Shown piece after piece: positions 5,343 to 11,271 of a stretch of 11,271 nucleotides of DNA. The first letter of the stretch is position 1. The number at the start of each line of letters is the position of its first letter. Position numbers and translations under genes: made by a program. Location of the stretch: NCBI GenBank assembly GCA_016840905.1, contig JAEORM010000218.1, forward strand, positions 1 to 11,271, given 5' to 3'. The notes under the pieces were generated by a model. The model was not told the DNA's origin, searched no databases, and saw only the letters and a program-made list of their open reading frames with translations. The stretch comes from Candidatus Gerdarchaeota archaeon. Lineage in GTDB: Archaea; Asgardarchaeota; Heimdallarchaeia; JABLTI01.

Positions 5343-6116
5343 ATGACTGTAGACATTTCTGATACAATAAATCAAATTCAAACTAGAGTATTGAATTTAC
5401 TTGAGACTAAACAAAGTAATTTTTCGATGATTGCTTTAACTGGTTCAGGAATTTCCAAGGGTTCTGGAATACCTACTTTTAGAGGAAAAGATGGTTTGTG
5501 GAATAATTATAATGCTATGGATTTAGCTACTCCTCAAGCATTCAAAAACAATCCAAAACTCGTTTGGGAATGGTATTCTTGGCGCATTGATTTAATTTTA
5601 GATAAAAAACCCAATCCTGCTCATCTAGCTTTAGCGACACTTCAGAAAAAAGGATTATTGAAATGGATCATTACTCAAAATGTTGATAATTTACACCAAC
5701 GAGCAGGATCATCAAATATTCTGAAAGTTCATGGAGATATTTTTCATGCTTGGTGTCAACGTTGTGGTGAAAGTGTGGAATTACAAACAGCTCCAAAAGC
5801 TCCTCCTAAATGCTCGTGTGGGGGGATCCTTAGGCCTGGTGTTGTTTGGTTTGGCGAGTCACTCGATAGAGAGATTATCTCTAAAGCTTATGAACTACTA
5901 ACAACCAATTGTGATGTTTTATTGGTTATTGGAACAAGTGGTTTAATTTATCCCGTTGCAGATTTTCCTTTTATTGCAAAATCAAATGATGCTTTAGTGA
6001 TTGAATTTAATCTTGAAAGAACACCAATATCTCAATTTGCTGATTATTCAATTCTTGGTAAATCAGAAGAAACGTTGCCATTATTAGTTGAAAGATTGTT
6101 CACTGATGAACAATAG
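5343..6116 (+). CDS. Sir2-family NAD-dependent protein deacylase, class III-like
   Basis: A 257-residue single-domain sirtuin, the usual length for prokaryotic members. It should remove acyl groups from lysines using NAD and release nicotinamide and O-acyl-ADP-ribose. Motifs are TGSGIS (33-38), SGIPTFRG (41-48), QNVDNLH (112-118), the general base H130 in KVHGD, FGE (170-172) and GTSG (197-200). The zinc ligands are C138, C141, C157 and C159. The pair Y78 and R81 in WEWYSWR matches the Tyr-x-x-Arg of SIRT5 and CobB, which contacts acidic acyl groups, so activity on succinyl- or malonyl-lysine is a fair inference. Two oddities are a serine in place of the usual alanine in the NAD-binding GAG, and a CxC second zinc pair. 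It may share a transcript with the hydrolase 64 bases downstream. Confidence 0.92.
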   Translation: MTVDISDTINQIQTRVLNLLETKQSNFSMIALTGSGISKGSGIPTFRGKDGLWNNYNAMDLATPQAFKNNPKLVWEWYSWRIDLILDKKPNPAHLALATLQKKGLLKWIITQNVDNLHQRAGSSNILKVHGDIFHAWCQRCGESVELQTAPKAPPKCSCGGILRPGVVWFGESLDREIISKAYELLTTNCDVLLVIGTSGLIYPVADFPFIAKSNDALVIEFNLERTPISQFADYSILGKSEETLPLLVERLFTDEQ

Positions 6117-6125
6117 CTTTTACAG

Positions 6126-6144
6126 TAAGCTTCCCTAAAGCTTA
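6126..6144 (+). repeat. Small perfect inverted repeat after the sirtuin gene
   Basis: TAAGCTT and AAGCTTA pair around the loop CCCTA. There is no T-run after it, so it is a weak terminator candidate. A processing or regulatory hairpin between the sirtuin and hydrolase genes is as likely. Confidence 0.35.
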
Positions 6145-6180
6145 AATTCACATAAAGGATACGATATAAGGTTCTTAAAA

Positions 6181-7104
6181 ATGAAAAAATGGTTAAAGAT
6201 AGTTTTAGTAGTTTTTAGCACTCTAGTTATCCTTTCAGGTTCTTTAGTAGTTTTTGTAATTATCCCTGTTGTAGGTAAAAACACTATGCTACATCCCGAC
6301 CATGAAGCAATGTACCTTTATCCTCATGACTTTAGCATGACCTATGAGAATGTAACTTTCACAACTAGTGATGGTTTAGATTTAAGTGGTTGGTTTATTG
6401 AACCAAAAAATGATTCAGACCCCAACTCAAATATAACCTTAATTGTTTTACATGGTGCTTCTCATTCCAAAGCATTTATGTTAGATCATTATGGTGAAGG
6501 TTTTTATGACAATGGTTATCGTTTATTCTTTTTTGATTCACGAAATCGTGGAGAATCCCCAGATACAGAATTAGGAGTAACTTGGGGTGTGGATGAAGTA
6601 AAAGATATTCGAGCAGCAGTGGATTTTGTTAAAGACCAATCCGAAGTTAATGATTCACAAGTATTTATCTTTGCTGAAAGTCAAGGAGCTGCTACTTTAT
6701 TATTTTATGCAGCGAAATATAATGATGTTCCAGGAATAATTGCTGATTCATCATGGGATTTTGGTGATAAGATGATCAAACAAGCTTATCCAGTTCGCTC
6801 AGGTTTTCCATGGGTAATTTTTGGTCAAATAACTGCTAAAATGATGGAAAAACATTATGGATTCAAATTTGCAGATATTTCACCAGCTGACAATGCTACT
6901 TTGATCACTATACCAACATTCATTATTCATGGCAATGATGATATCGATATAGATCCAAATAGCTCAACAACGATTTTCGATGCATTGCCTTTCTCAAGTA
7001 AAAATCAACTTTGGCGAGTTGATGGACGAGCACATGTTGAATCTTATTTAGAATCAGATTATTTCTTGCGAATAGCTCAATTTATTCAAGAAGCACTAGA
7101 ATAA
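6181..7104 (+). CDS. Membrane-anchored alpha/beta hydrolase
   Basis: A 307-residue protein with a basic start (MKKWLK) and one hydrophobic segment at residues 5-31, followed by a polar domain. It is therefore probably anchored with the catalytic domain outside the cell membrane. The domain is an alpha/beta hydrolase: the oxyanion strand VLHGASHS begins at 89, FFDSRNRGES at 117-126 and the nucleophile elbow AESQGA at 165-170 with S167. The acid is probably D254 in HGNDD (250-254), and the histidine is H285 in GRAHVES. The elbow has alanine where the G-x-S-x-G consensus has its first glycine. The family includes esterases and peptidases of the YqkD/BEM46 type; the substrate here is unknown. It ends in a terminator shared with the convergent acetyltransferase gene. 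Confidence 0.82.
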   Translation: MKKWLKIVLVVFSTLVILSGSLVVFVIIPVVGKNTMLHPDHEAMYLYPHDFSMTYENVTFTTSDGLDLSGWFIEPKNDSDPNSNITLIVLHGASHSKAFMLDHYGEGFYDNGYRLFFFDSRNRGESPDTELGVTWGVDEVKDIRAAVDFVKDQSEVNDSQVFIFAESQGAATLLFYAAKYNDVPGIIADSSWDFGDKMIKQAYPVRSGFPWVIFGQITAKMMEKHYGFKFADISPADNATLITIPTFIIHGNDDIDIDPNSSTTIFDALPFSSKNQLWRVDGRAHVESYLESDYFLRIAQFIQEALE

Positions 7105-7128
7105 AGAAAATTAGTACCAATTTTCTTT
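7103..7128. terminator. Perfect ten-pair inverted repeat shared by two convergent genes
   Basis: AAAGAAAATT (7103-7112) and AATTTTCTTT (7119-7128) form a perfect stem around AGTACC. The stem starts inside the TAA of the hydrolase (7102-7104) and on the other strand reaches into the TAA of the acetyltransferase (7127-7129). Each strand ends the stem in a T-rich arm, and the + strand continues into eight Ts at 7137-7144. It is probably a bidirectional terminator. Confidence 0.6.
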
Positions 7129-7672
7129 ACTCTTTGTTTTTTTTCAACCATTCATCTCGTAAAATATCCATGTAAATAACATCAATATACTTGCCATTAA
7201 AGAAATGGGCTTGACGTAATTTACCTACTTTTGTAAAGCCAACCTTTTCATATGTTTTAATCCCCCTTTCATTAAAATCATAGACACGTAATTGAATTCT
7301 ATTAAGATTAATATAGTCAAATCCAAATTTTAAAAGAACCTTCATAGTATCTGTTCCAAATCCTTTACTCCAATTCTTTTCAGCATGAATAGCTATCCCT
7401 AATTCACATGAGCTGACAATTCGATCAATATCAAATAAACCACAGGTTCCCAAAAACTCTTTGGATTCTTTATCTTCAATAGCAAATTGATATTCTCTTC
7501 CTTGTTTTCTATTTTGCCAAGTATTTCTAATCCAATCTTCTTCTTCTTCTTTTGCATATGGGAAAGGAGTAGATAGAAATTGTCTAAGTTTCAAATTATT
7601 GAAATTTTGTAAAATAGCATCTACATCTGAAAGTTCAACAGACCGTAGTCTAACTTTTTCACCTTCAAACAA
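7127..7672 (-). CDS. GNAT-family N-acetyltransferase, RimJ/RimL type
   Basis: A 181-residue acetyltransferase of the RimJ/RimL (Acetyltransf_3) type, which transfers acetyl from acetyl-CoA to an amine, often a protein N-terminus or a small molecule. It opens with the family's GEKVRLR strand, and the acetyl-CoA loop lies in NWSKGFGTDT (100-109), close to the Q/R-x-x-G-x-G/A signature. LNRIQLRVYDFNERGIKTYEKVGF (123-146) is the typical strand and helix pair in which an N-R-x-I-K/S-x-Y-E-K-x-G-F motif closes the site. The start is TTG 7672, supported by AGGTGAT (7678-7684) five bases upstream and by the alignment beginning exactly at the family's first strand; no in-frame ATG is near. A TATA-like TTATTTATAT (7711-7720) suggests its own promoter although it follows the transporter gene by only 56 bases. 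The substrate is unknown. Confidence 0.85.
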   Translation of the reverse strand: MFEGEKVRLRSVELSDVDAILQNFNNLKLRQFLSTPFPYAKEEEEDWIRNTWQNRKQGREYQFAIEDKESKEFLGTCGLFDIDRIVSSCELGIAIHAEKNWSKGFGTDTMKVLLKFGFDYINLNRIQLRVYDFNERGIKTYEKVGFTKVGKLRQAHFFNGKYIDVIYMDILRDEWLKKNKE

Positions 7673-7677
7673 TTATT

Positions 7678-7684
7678 ATCACCT
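7678..7684 (-). promoter_or_regulatory. RBS supporting a TTG start of the acetyltransferase
   Basis: AGGTGAT, five bases before TTG 7672. The spacing equals that of the AGGTGAT before copZ. Confidence 0.65.
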
Positions 7685-7710
7685 TTTGTGAGATAAGAAA
7701 AGTTCTGAAT

Positions 7711-7720
7711 ATATAAATAA
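7711..7720 (-). promoter_or_regulatory. Possible TATA box of the acetyltransferase gene
   Basis: TTATTTATAT on the minus strand, about 40-50 bases before the TTG start. A transcript starting about 25 bases downstream would carry the RBS near its 5' end. Confidence 0.4.
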
Positions 7721-7728
7721 ATTGCAAT

Positions 7729-8802
7729 TTAATTATTAGGATTAACAGGTAAAAGTGTAGTTTCCTCATAATTACTTTTTATTGTTTCTTCTTTTATCTG
7801 AGGAATTTCCTCTTTTTGTTCTTTGTTTTCCTCTATCTCTTCCTCATCCTTCTCTATTTTATCTTTTGGTGGTTTTATTTCTTTTAATTCATCCTTTGCT
7901 GTAAAGAATGACAGCATAGCAACACCAATAATAATGAATGCTATTGAACCAATTTTTATTACTTTTTGCCAAAGTAATAATGTTGGCCAAACTTCATACC
8001 ATTCTGCAAAAACAATTATTCCAGCAATAACTTGAGTGAATAAATTCATTATATCTAATGTGGGAGAAACTACTATCGATTTTCCTTTCTGCAAAGCCAT
8101 TTGTTGGGAAGTAAAAGCAACAGTATATCCAAGCAGCATTATAAACAAGAAGATCCACCACTCCCATTTTGCTAAGGAATTTGCTACGAAATTTGGTGAA
8201 CCAAACTCTAAACTACCTATTGCTCCTTTGGCAAAAATTGTTGCTAAAGCATAACTACAGCCTGATGCCATAGCCATTAATCCCCCTGCTTGAGGGTATT
8301 TTCTCCCAATGGTTACAGAGAGTAGTACAGCAATAATAACTCCTATAGCAATTAATGTTCCATATCCTTTTGGCCAACTGAATCTTTCAATCATATCATA
8401 TATATCGAAATTACCCGATTCAACCTGAGAAACTGAATACAAGGCAATAATAGAACCCATGATAATAACAATACCAAAAATTTCCATTAATGCTATAGGT
8501 TCTTTTAGAAAAATCCTTGAAAAAATAATCAATACTACAAATCCTACAGCCATTGTTGGGGCTACTAGTGAGAGTGAGCCAATTTTTATTGCATACATAA
8601 GAGGGAACCATTGGATTAATGTTAAAGAATAACCAAAAACCCAAGTCTTACAACGAGCAAAATTCTTGATATTCTGCCAGAATGATTGATTCTCAATTTC
8701 AGGTAATGTACATGCTCCTTTTTTCTTAAAAACTAGGCCAATATTATAAATCGAATTTGCTAATATCCCTAAAAGAATAGCAATAACATTATCTGATACC
8801 AA
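7729..8802 (-). CDS. DMT-superfamily transporter, NIPA/EamA-like, with charged C-terminal tail
   Basis: A 357-residue membrane protein with about nine or ten helices spread over residues 5-299. The first helix (about 5-24) runs into GLVFKKKGA, a pattern shared by NIPA-type magnesium transporters and other drug/metabolite exporters. The second half repeats the theme (AMASGCSYALATIFAKGAIG). A helix ending in LGYTVAFTSQQMALQKG followed by SPT also fits. From about residue 303 a tail of about 55 residues is rich in Lys and Glu and should be cytoplasmic and disordered; most DMT proteins lack it. The start is TTG 8802, with AGGAGA (8809-8814) six bases upstream. The substrate (Mg, amino acid or metabolite) cannot be assigned. 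It is divergent from the desulfhydrase gene, with 147 bases between. Confidence 0.75.
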   Translation of the reverse strand: MVSDNVIAILLGILANSIYNIGLVFKKKGACTLPEIENQSFWQNIKNFARCKTWVFGYSLTLIQWFPLMYAIKIGSLSLVAPTMAVGFVVLIIFSRIFLKEPIALMEIFGIVIIMGSIIALYSVSQVESGNFDIYDMIERFSWPKGYGTLIAIGVIIAVLLSVTIGRKYPQAGGLMAMASGCSYALATIFAKGAIGSLEFGSPNFVANSLAKWEWWIFLFIMLLGYTVAFTSQQMALQKGKSIVVSPTLDIMNLFTQVIAGIIVFAEWYEVWPTLLLWQKVIKIGSIAFIIIGVAMLSFFTAKDELKEIKPPKDKIEKDEEEIEENKEQKEEIPQIKEETIKSNYEETTLLPVNPNN

Positions 8803-8808
8803 ACTGGA

Positions 8809-8814
8809 TCTCCT
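8809..8814 (-). promoter_or_regulatory. RBS supporting a TTG start of the transporter
   Basis: AGGAGA six bases before TTG 8802. The nearby ATG a few bases on is out of frame, so TTG is the only start that fits the protein. Confidence 0.65.
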
Positions 8815-8949
8815 GAATTCTGATATATTCCAATGGGGTGAAATTATAGTCTTACTATCTGTAATAAAGTTTATCCCTAAACGCTGTTTGTTGTTATTTA
8901 ATTGAGTTTTATGCGTTAATAATAAAAATTCAAAGACATATAGTAATTT

Positions 8950-9951
8950 ATGTCTAATTTCGATCTTGAATCAATCCCTAGAATTGAGCATTGCTTGCTT
9001 CCAACACCATTAACTCCTTTAGAAAGATTATCTGAATATTTAGGTAAAGCAAAAATCTATGTGAAACGAGATGATTTAACAGGAATAGCTTTTGGTGGTA
9101 ATAAAAACAGAAAATTAGAATTTTTACTAGCAGATGCTTTATTGAAAGGTTCTGATGTTATTATTACAGAAGGGGCTGTTACCTCAAATCATTGCTTGCA
9201 GACAGCGACATGTGCAAATCGGTTATGATTAGAATGTGAATTTGACATATCAGATTCTCATATTGGTGATGGTTTTATTGGAAATCTTTTATTGGATCAA
9301 ATTCTAGATGCCAAAATACATCGAGTTAAAACTTCTGCTGATAGAAAAATTATGATGGAAGAACTAGCTGAGAATTTGAGAAATGCAGGTAGACGTCCTT
9401 ACATAATTCCAACAGGTGGTTCAAACAAAATTGGTGTTCTAGGCTATGTTTTATGTTTACAAGAAATAGCTCAGCAATCTTCGAATATGGATGTTGTTTT
9501 TGATTATTTTATACACCCAACAGGCAGTGCAGGGACTCAAGCTGGAATTCTGATAGGTAAAAAACTATACTATCCTGAAATGGACATTATAGGAATTGGT
9601 GTTGGTGATAGTAAAAAAGAACTTATGAAAGAAATTAGGAAAATTATTACTGATTTTGAACAAGAGTGGAATAATAACCTAGCCATTAGTGATTCTGAAA
9701 TTATTGTTATGGATCAATATTCGGGAGAAGGTTATGGAGTACCGAATAAGGAAATGATTGATACAGTGAAACTTGTAGCTAAATTAGAAGGAATATTTCT
9801 TGACCCAGTATATAATGGTAAAGCAATGGTCGGTTTAATTGACCTTGTAAAATCAGAAGAGATTCCAGCTGATTCTTCGGTTCTTTTTCTCCATTCAGGC
9901 GGTGGGCCTGCATTATTTAGTTATAGTGATGTTTTTAGTAAAAAAATATAA
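8950..9951 (+). pseudogene. D-cysteine desulfhydrase/ACC deaminase-family gene interrupted by an in-frame TGA
   Basis: Read through one TGA (9226-9228, codon 93) the frame is 333 residues, the normal family length, with no other disruption. It is a PLP fold-type II enzyme. Seen are LTPLERLSEYLG, KRDDLTG, the PLP lysine K52 in GGNKNRK, SNHCLQTA (79-86), PTGGSNKIG (154-162), TGSAGTQAG (191-199), YSGEGYG (257-263), LDPVYNGK (284-290) and HSGGGPALF (315-323). Members release sulfide and ammonia from D-cysteine, or sulfite from cysteate, or open ACC. The TGA falls where relatives read 'RLGLxC' (here RL-stop-LEC), so GGA to TGA is the simplest cause. Options are a recent nonsense mutation, a sequencing error or recoding. 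A restart at TTG 9292 would lack the PLP lysine and be inactive. The stretch EFDISDSHIGDGFI after the stop is less typical than the rest. Confidence 0.8.
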
Positions 9952-9976
9952 TATTCTAAGAATAAGTATGAATAAG

Positions 9977-9996
9977 TTAGTTATTTTTTTTACTAA
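9977..9996 (+). terminator. T-tract terminator after the desulfhydrase gene
   Basis: Eight Ts (9984-9991) lie between TTAGT (9977-9981) and ACTAA (9992-9996), which can pair. The tract is 33 bases after the stop codon and separates this gene from the copper operon. Confidence 0.45.
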
Positions 9997-10094
9997 TTAA
10001 TGATTTTCAATTTATTTCTCTTATATTATGAATAGTATGATTGATAATGATTGTATGAGTTATTTTAATTAATAATAAATCTAGGTGATTTTTC

Positions 10095-10319
10095 ATGGGA
10101 AAAAACACAAAAATTACTTTTAAAATCAGCGGTATGAGCTGTAATGGTTGTGCTGCGTCAATTGGAAGAGCTGTATCAAGATTGCAAGGCGTAAGTAATG
10201 CCGAAGCTAGCTTTCCAAATGGTTCAGCAACAATTGAATTTGATGAGAAATTAATTCCAAAACAAAAAATAGTTGACACTATTGAAAATCTCGGCTATAA
10301 AGTAGAAAGCGAAAAATAA
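10095..10319 (+). CDS. copZ: Copper chaperone, single HMA domain
   Basis: A 74-residue protein made of one heavy-metal-associated ferredoxin-like domain. The metal loop is GMSCNGC with C16 and C19, followed by the helix AASIGRAVSRLQGV, a strand with SATIEFDE, and the closing helix that ends in ENLGYKVE. CopZ-type proteins carry Cu(I) in the cytoplasm and hand it to the N-terminal domains of CopA or to a regulator. The start is fixed by AGGTGAT (10083-10089) five bases upstream. It lies 26 bases before copA on the same strand, so the two almost certainly form an operon. The AT-rich 143-base leader region before it must hold the promoter; I see no operator that I can name. A mercury or other soft-metal ligand is possible, but copper fits the neighbour. 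Confidence 0.9.
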   Translation: MGKNTKITFKISGMSCNGCAASIGRAVSRLQGVSNAEASFPNGSATIEFDEKLIPKQKIVDTIENLGYKVESEK

Positions 10320-10345
10320 AACGCTATAATCGATGTGAGGAAATT

Positions 10346-11271
10346 ATGTCTGAATCTGAAAATATAAAGAAAACCACAAAAATTGGTGTCACAGGTATGA
10401 CTTGTGCAGCCTGTAGTAGCACTGTTGAAAGAGCATTATCTAAAACAAAAGGAGTCTCTGAAGCCACAGTAAGCCTAGCCACAAATGAAGCCACTGTTAG
10501 TTTTGATCCTTCTCTAATCTCAGAAGTAGATCTAGTAGAAGCTATTGAAAGTGTTGGTTATGGTATAAGAAAAGAAAAGGTTGAAATTATAGTTTCTGGA
10601 ATGACATGTTCTTCATGTGCGATGAATGTTGAAAAGGCTTTATCAAAAATTGATGGAGTCATTTCAGTAGTAGTAAATCTTGCTACTAGAAAAGCAACTA
10701 TTGAATATAATCCTGGCTTAGCTAATATTTCAATGTTTGAGAAAGCTATTCGCTCTGTTGGTTATGATGTGGAAAAATCAATCGAAGAAGATGCTTTAAG
10801 TCAGAAACGACGCTTAGAAAAAGAAGAACGTCTTAGATATCGAAATAGATTGATTTTTGGAGTAATTTTTTCGGTTCCGATCATGATTTTTGGCATGATA
10901 CCATTTTTCATGATGCAAAGTTGGCAACCTTGGGTAATGTTAGCTCTTACTACTCCAGTTTATTTCTTTGTGGGCTTTCCTTTTTTCAAAAGTGCTTTCA
11001 AAGCAATAACTCATTTTACTTCTAATATGGATGTATTAGTTTCATTGGGTAGTAGTGCTGCTTATATCTACAGTATAGTAACATTGAGTTTAGGTAGAAT
11101 GGATATTTATTTTGAATCTGCAGCGATAATATTAACAGCTTTAACTATTGGTAAATATTTAGAAGCTATTGCAAAAGGACGAACTTCCGAATCTATTGCT
11201 AAATTAATAGGTTTACAAGCAAAAACTGCTCGAGTTATTCGTGATGGAATTGAAGAAGATATTCCAATAGA
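10346..11271 (+). CDS. copA: Copper-exporting P1B-type ATPase, N-terminal part
   Basis: The frame starts at ATG 10346 (GAGG five bases upstream) and runs out of the window after 308 full codons, so roughly the N-terminal 40% is seen. Two HMA domains come first: GMTCAAC with C20 and C23, and GMTCSSC with C88 and C91. Then follow a charged linker (residues 145-168), two hydrophobic hairpins (about 169-190 and 196-214), and the TM segment with NMDVLVSLGSSAAY (227-240), which is highly typical of Cu(I) pumps. A further helix follows, and then the start of the actuator domain. The CPC metal site, TGE and DKTGT motifs lie beyond the end. The product should expel Cu(I) across the cell membrane using ATP, loaded by the preceding CopZ. 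Between chaperone and pump the operon has three HMA domains. Confidence 0.93.
   Translation, partial: MSESENIKKTTKIGVTGMTCAACSSTVERALSKTKGVSEATVSLATNEATVSFDPSLISEVDLVEAIESVGYGIRKEKVEIIVSGMTCSSCAMNVEKALSKIDGVISVVVNLATRKATIEYNPGLANISMFEKAIRSVGYDVEKSIEEDALSQKRRLEKEERLRYRNRLIFGVIFSVPIMIFGMIPFFMMQSWQPWVMLALTTPVYFFVGFPFFKSAFKAITHFTSNMDVLVSLGSSAAYIYSIVTLSLGRMDIYFESAAIILTALTIGKYLEAIAKGRTSESIAKLIGLQAKTARVIRDGIEEDIPI

Noticed and set aside
9292..9951. A separate functional gene starting at TTG 9292
   Set aside because: It is in phase with the upstream part and corresponds only to the C-terminal two thirds of the enzyme without the PLP lysine. No RBS precedes it.
10027..10058. Repeated ATGA units before copZ as a copper-regulator operator
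   Set aside because: The units are irregular in spacing and not palindromic, and such strings are common in this AT-rich DNA.

Overview
The window is an AT-rich stretch that looks archaeal. It opens on the tail of an archaeo-eukaryotic-type primase small subunit. Several genes carry TATA-like boxes close to their starts. Ribosome-binding sites are of the AGGTGAT / AGGAGG kind, two well-supported genes start at TTG, and nearly all genes stop at TAA or TAG. An AT-rich mesophile, possibly of the Asgard group, is my guess. Nothing here fixes the lineage.

Layout. 1-253: 3' end of priS (+). 254-449: AT-rich spacer. 450-856: two small overlapping minus-strand genes of unknown function, one a two-helix membrane protein with a very good RBS. 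857-1222: spacer holding an isolated GC-rich, hairpin-rich island (about 994-1104). 1223-2551: saccharopine dehydrogenase (Lys9-like, +), closed by a hairpin terminator. 2617-3982: tandem paralogous DUF6512-type membrane proteins (-), separated by a strong terminator. 4094-5059: serine/threonine dehydratase of the serine-racemase type (+). 5060-5342: spacer with a second GC-rich island (about 5131-5241). 5343-6116: class III-like sirtuin (+). 6181-7104: membrane-anchored alpha/beta hydrolase (+). 7127-7672: RimJ/RimL-type acetyltransferase (-). 7729-8802: DMT/NIPA-like transporter with a charged tail (-). 8950-9951: D-cysteine desulfhydrase/ACC deaminase family gene (+) broken by a single in-frame TGA. 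10095-11271: copZ-copA copper operon (+), with copA running off the window.

The genes do not form one pathway. Three are amino-acid enzymes: a lysine-linked dehydrogenase and two PLP fold-type II lyases. The copper chaperone and ATPase form a clear detoxification operon. The sirtuin and the GNAT enzyme could act on protein acylation in opposite directions, but they are not co-transcribed. Most genes seem to be transcribed singly from their own promoters. No CRISPR array, tRNA or intact insertion sequence was seen.

The points most worth a second look are the interrupted but otherwise intact desulfhydrase gene, the two GC islands that share the motif AGCGAAC-AGGAT, and the coupled pair of unknown small genes.
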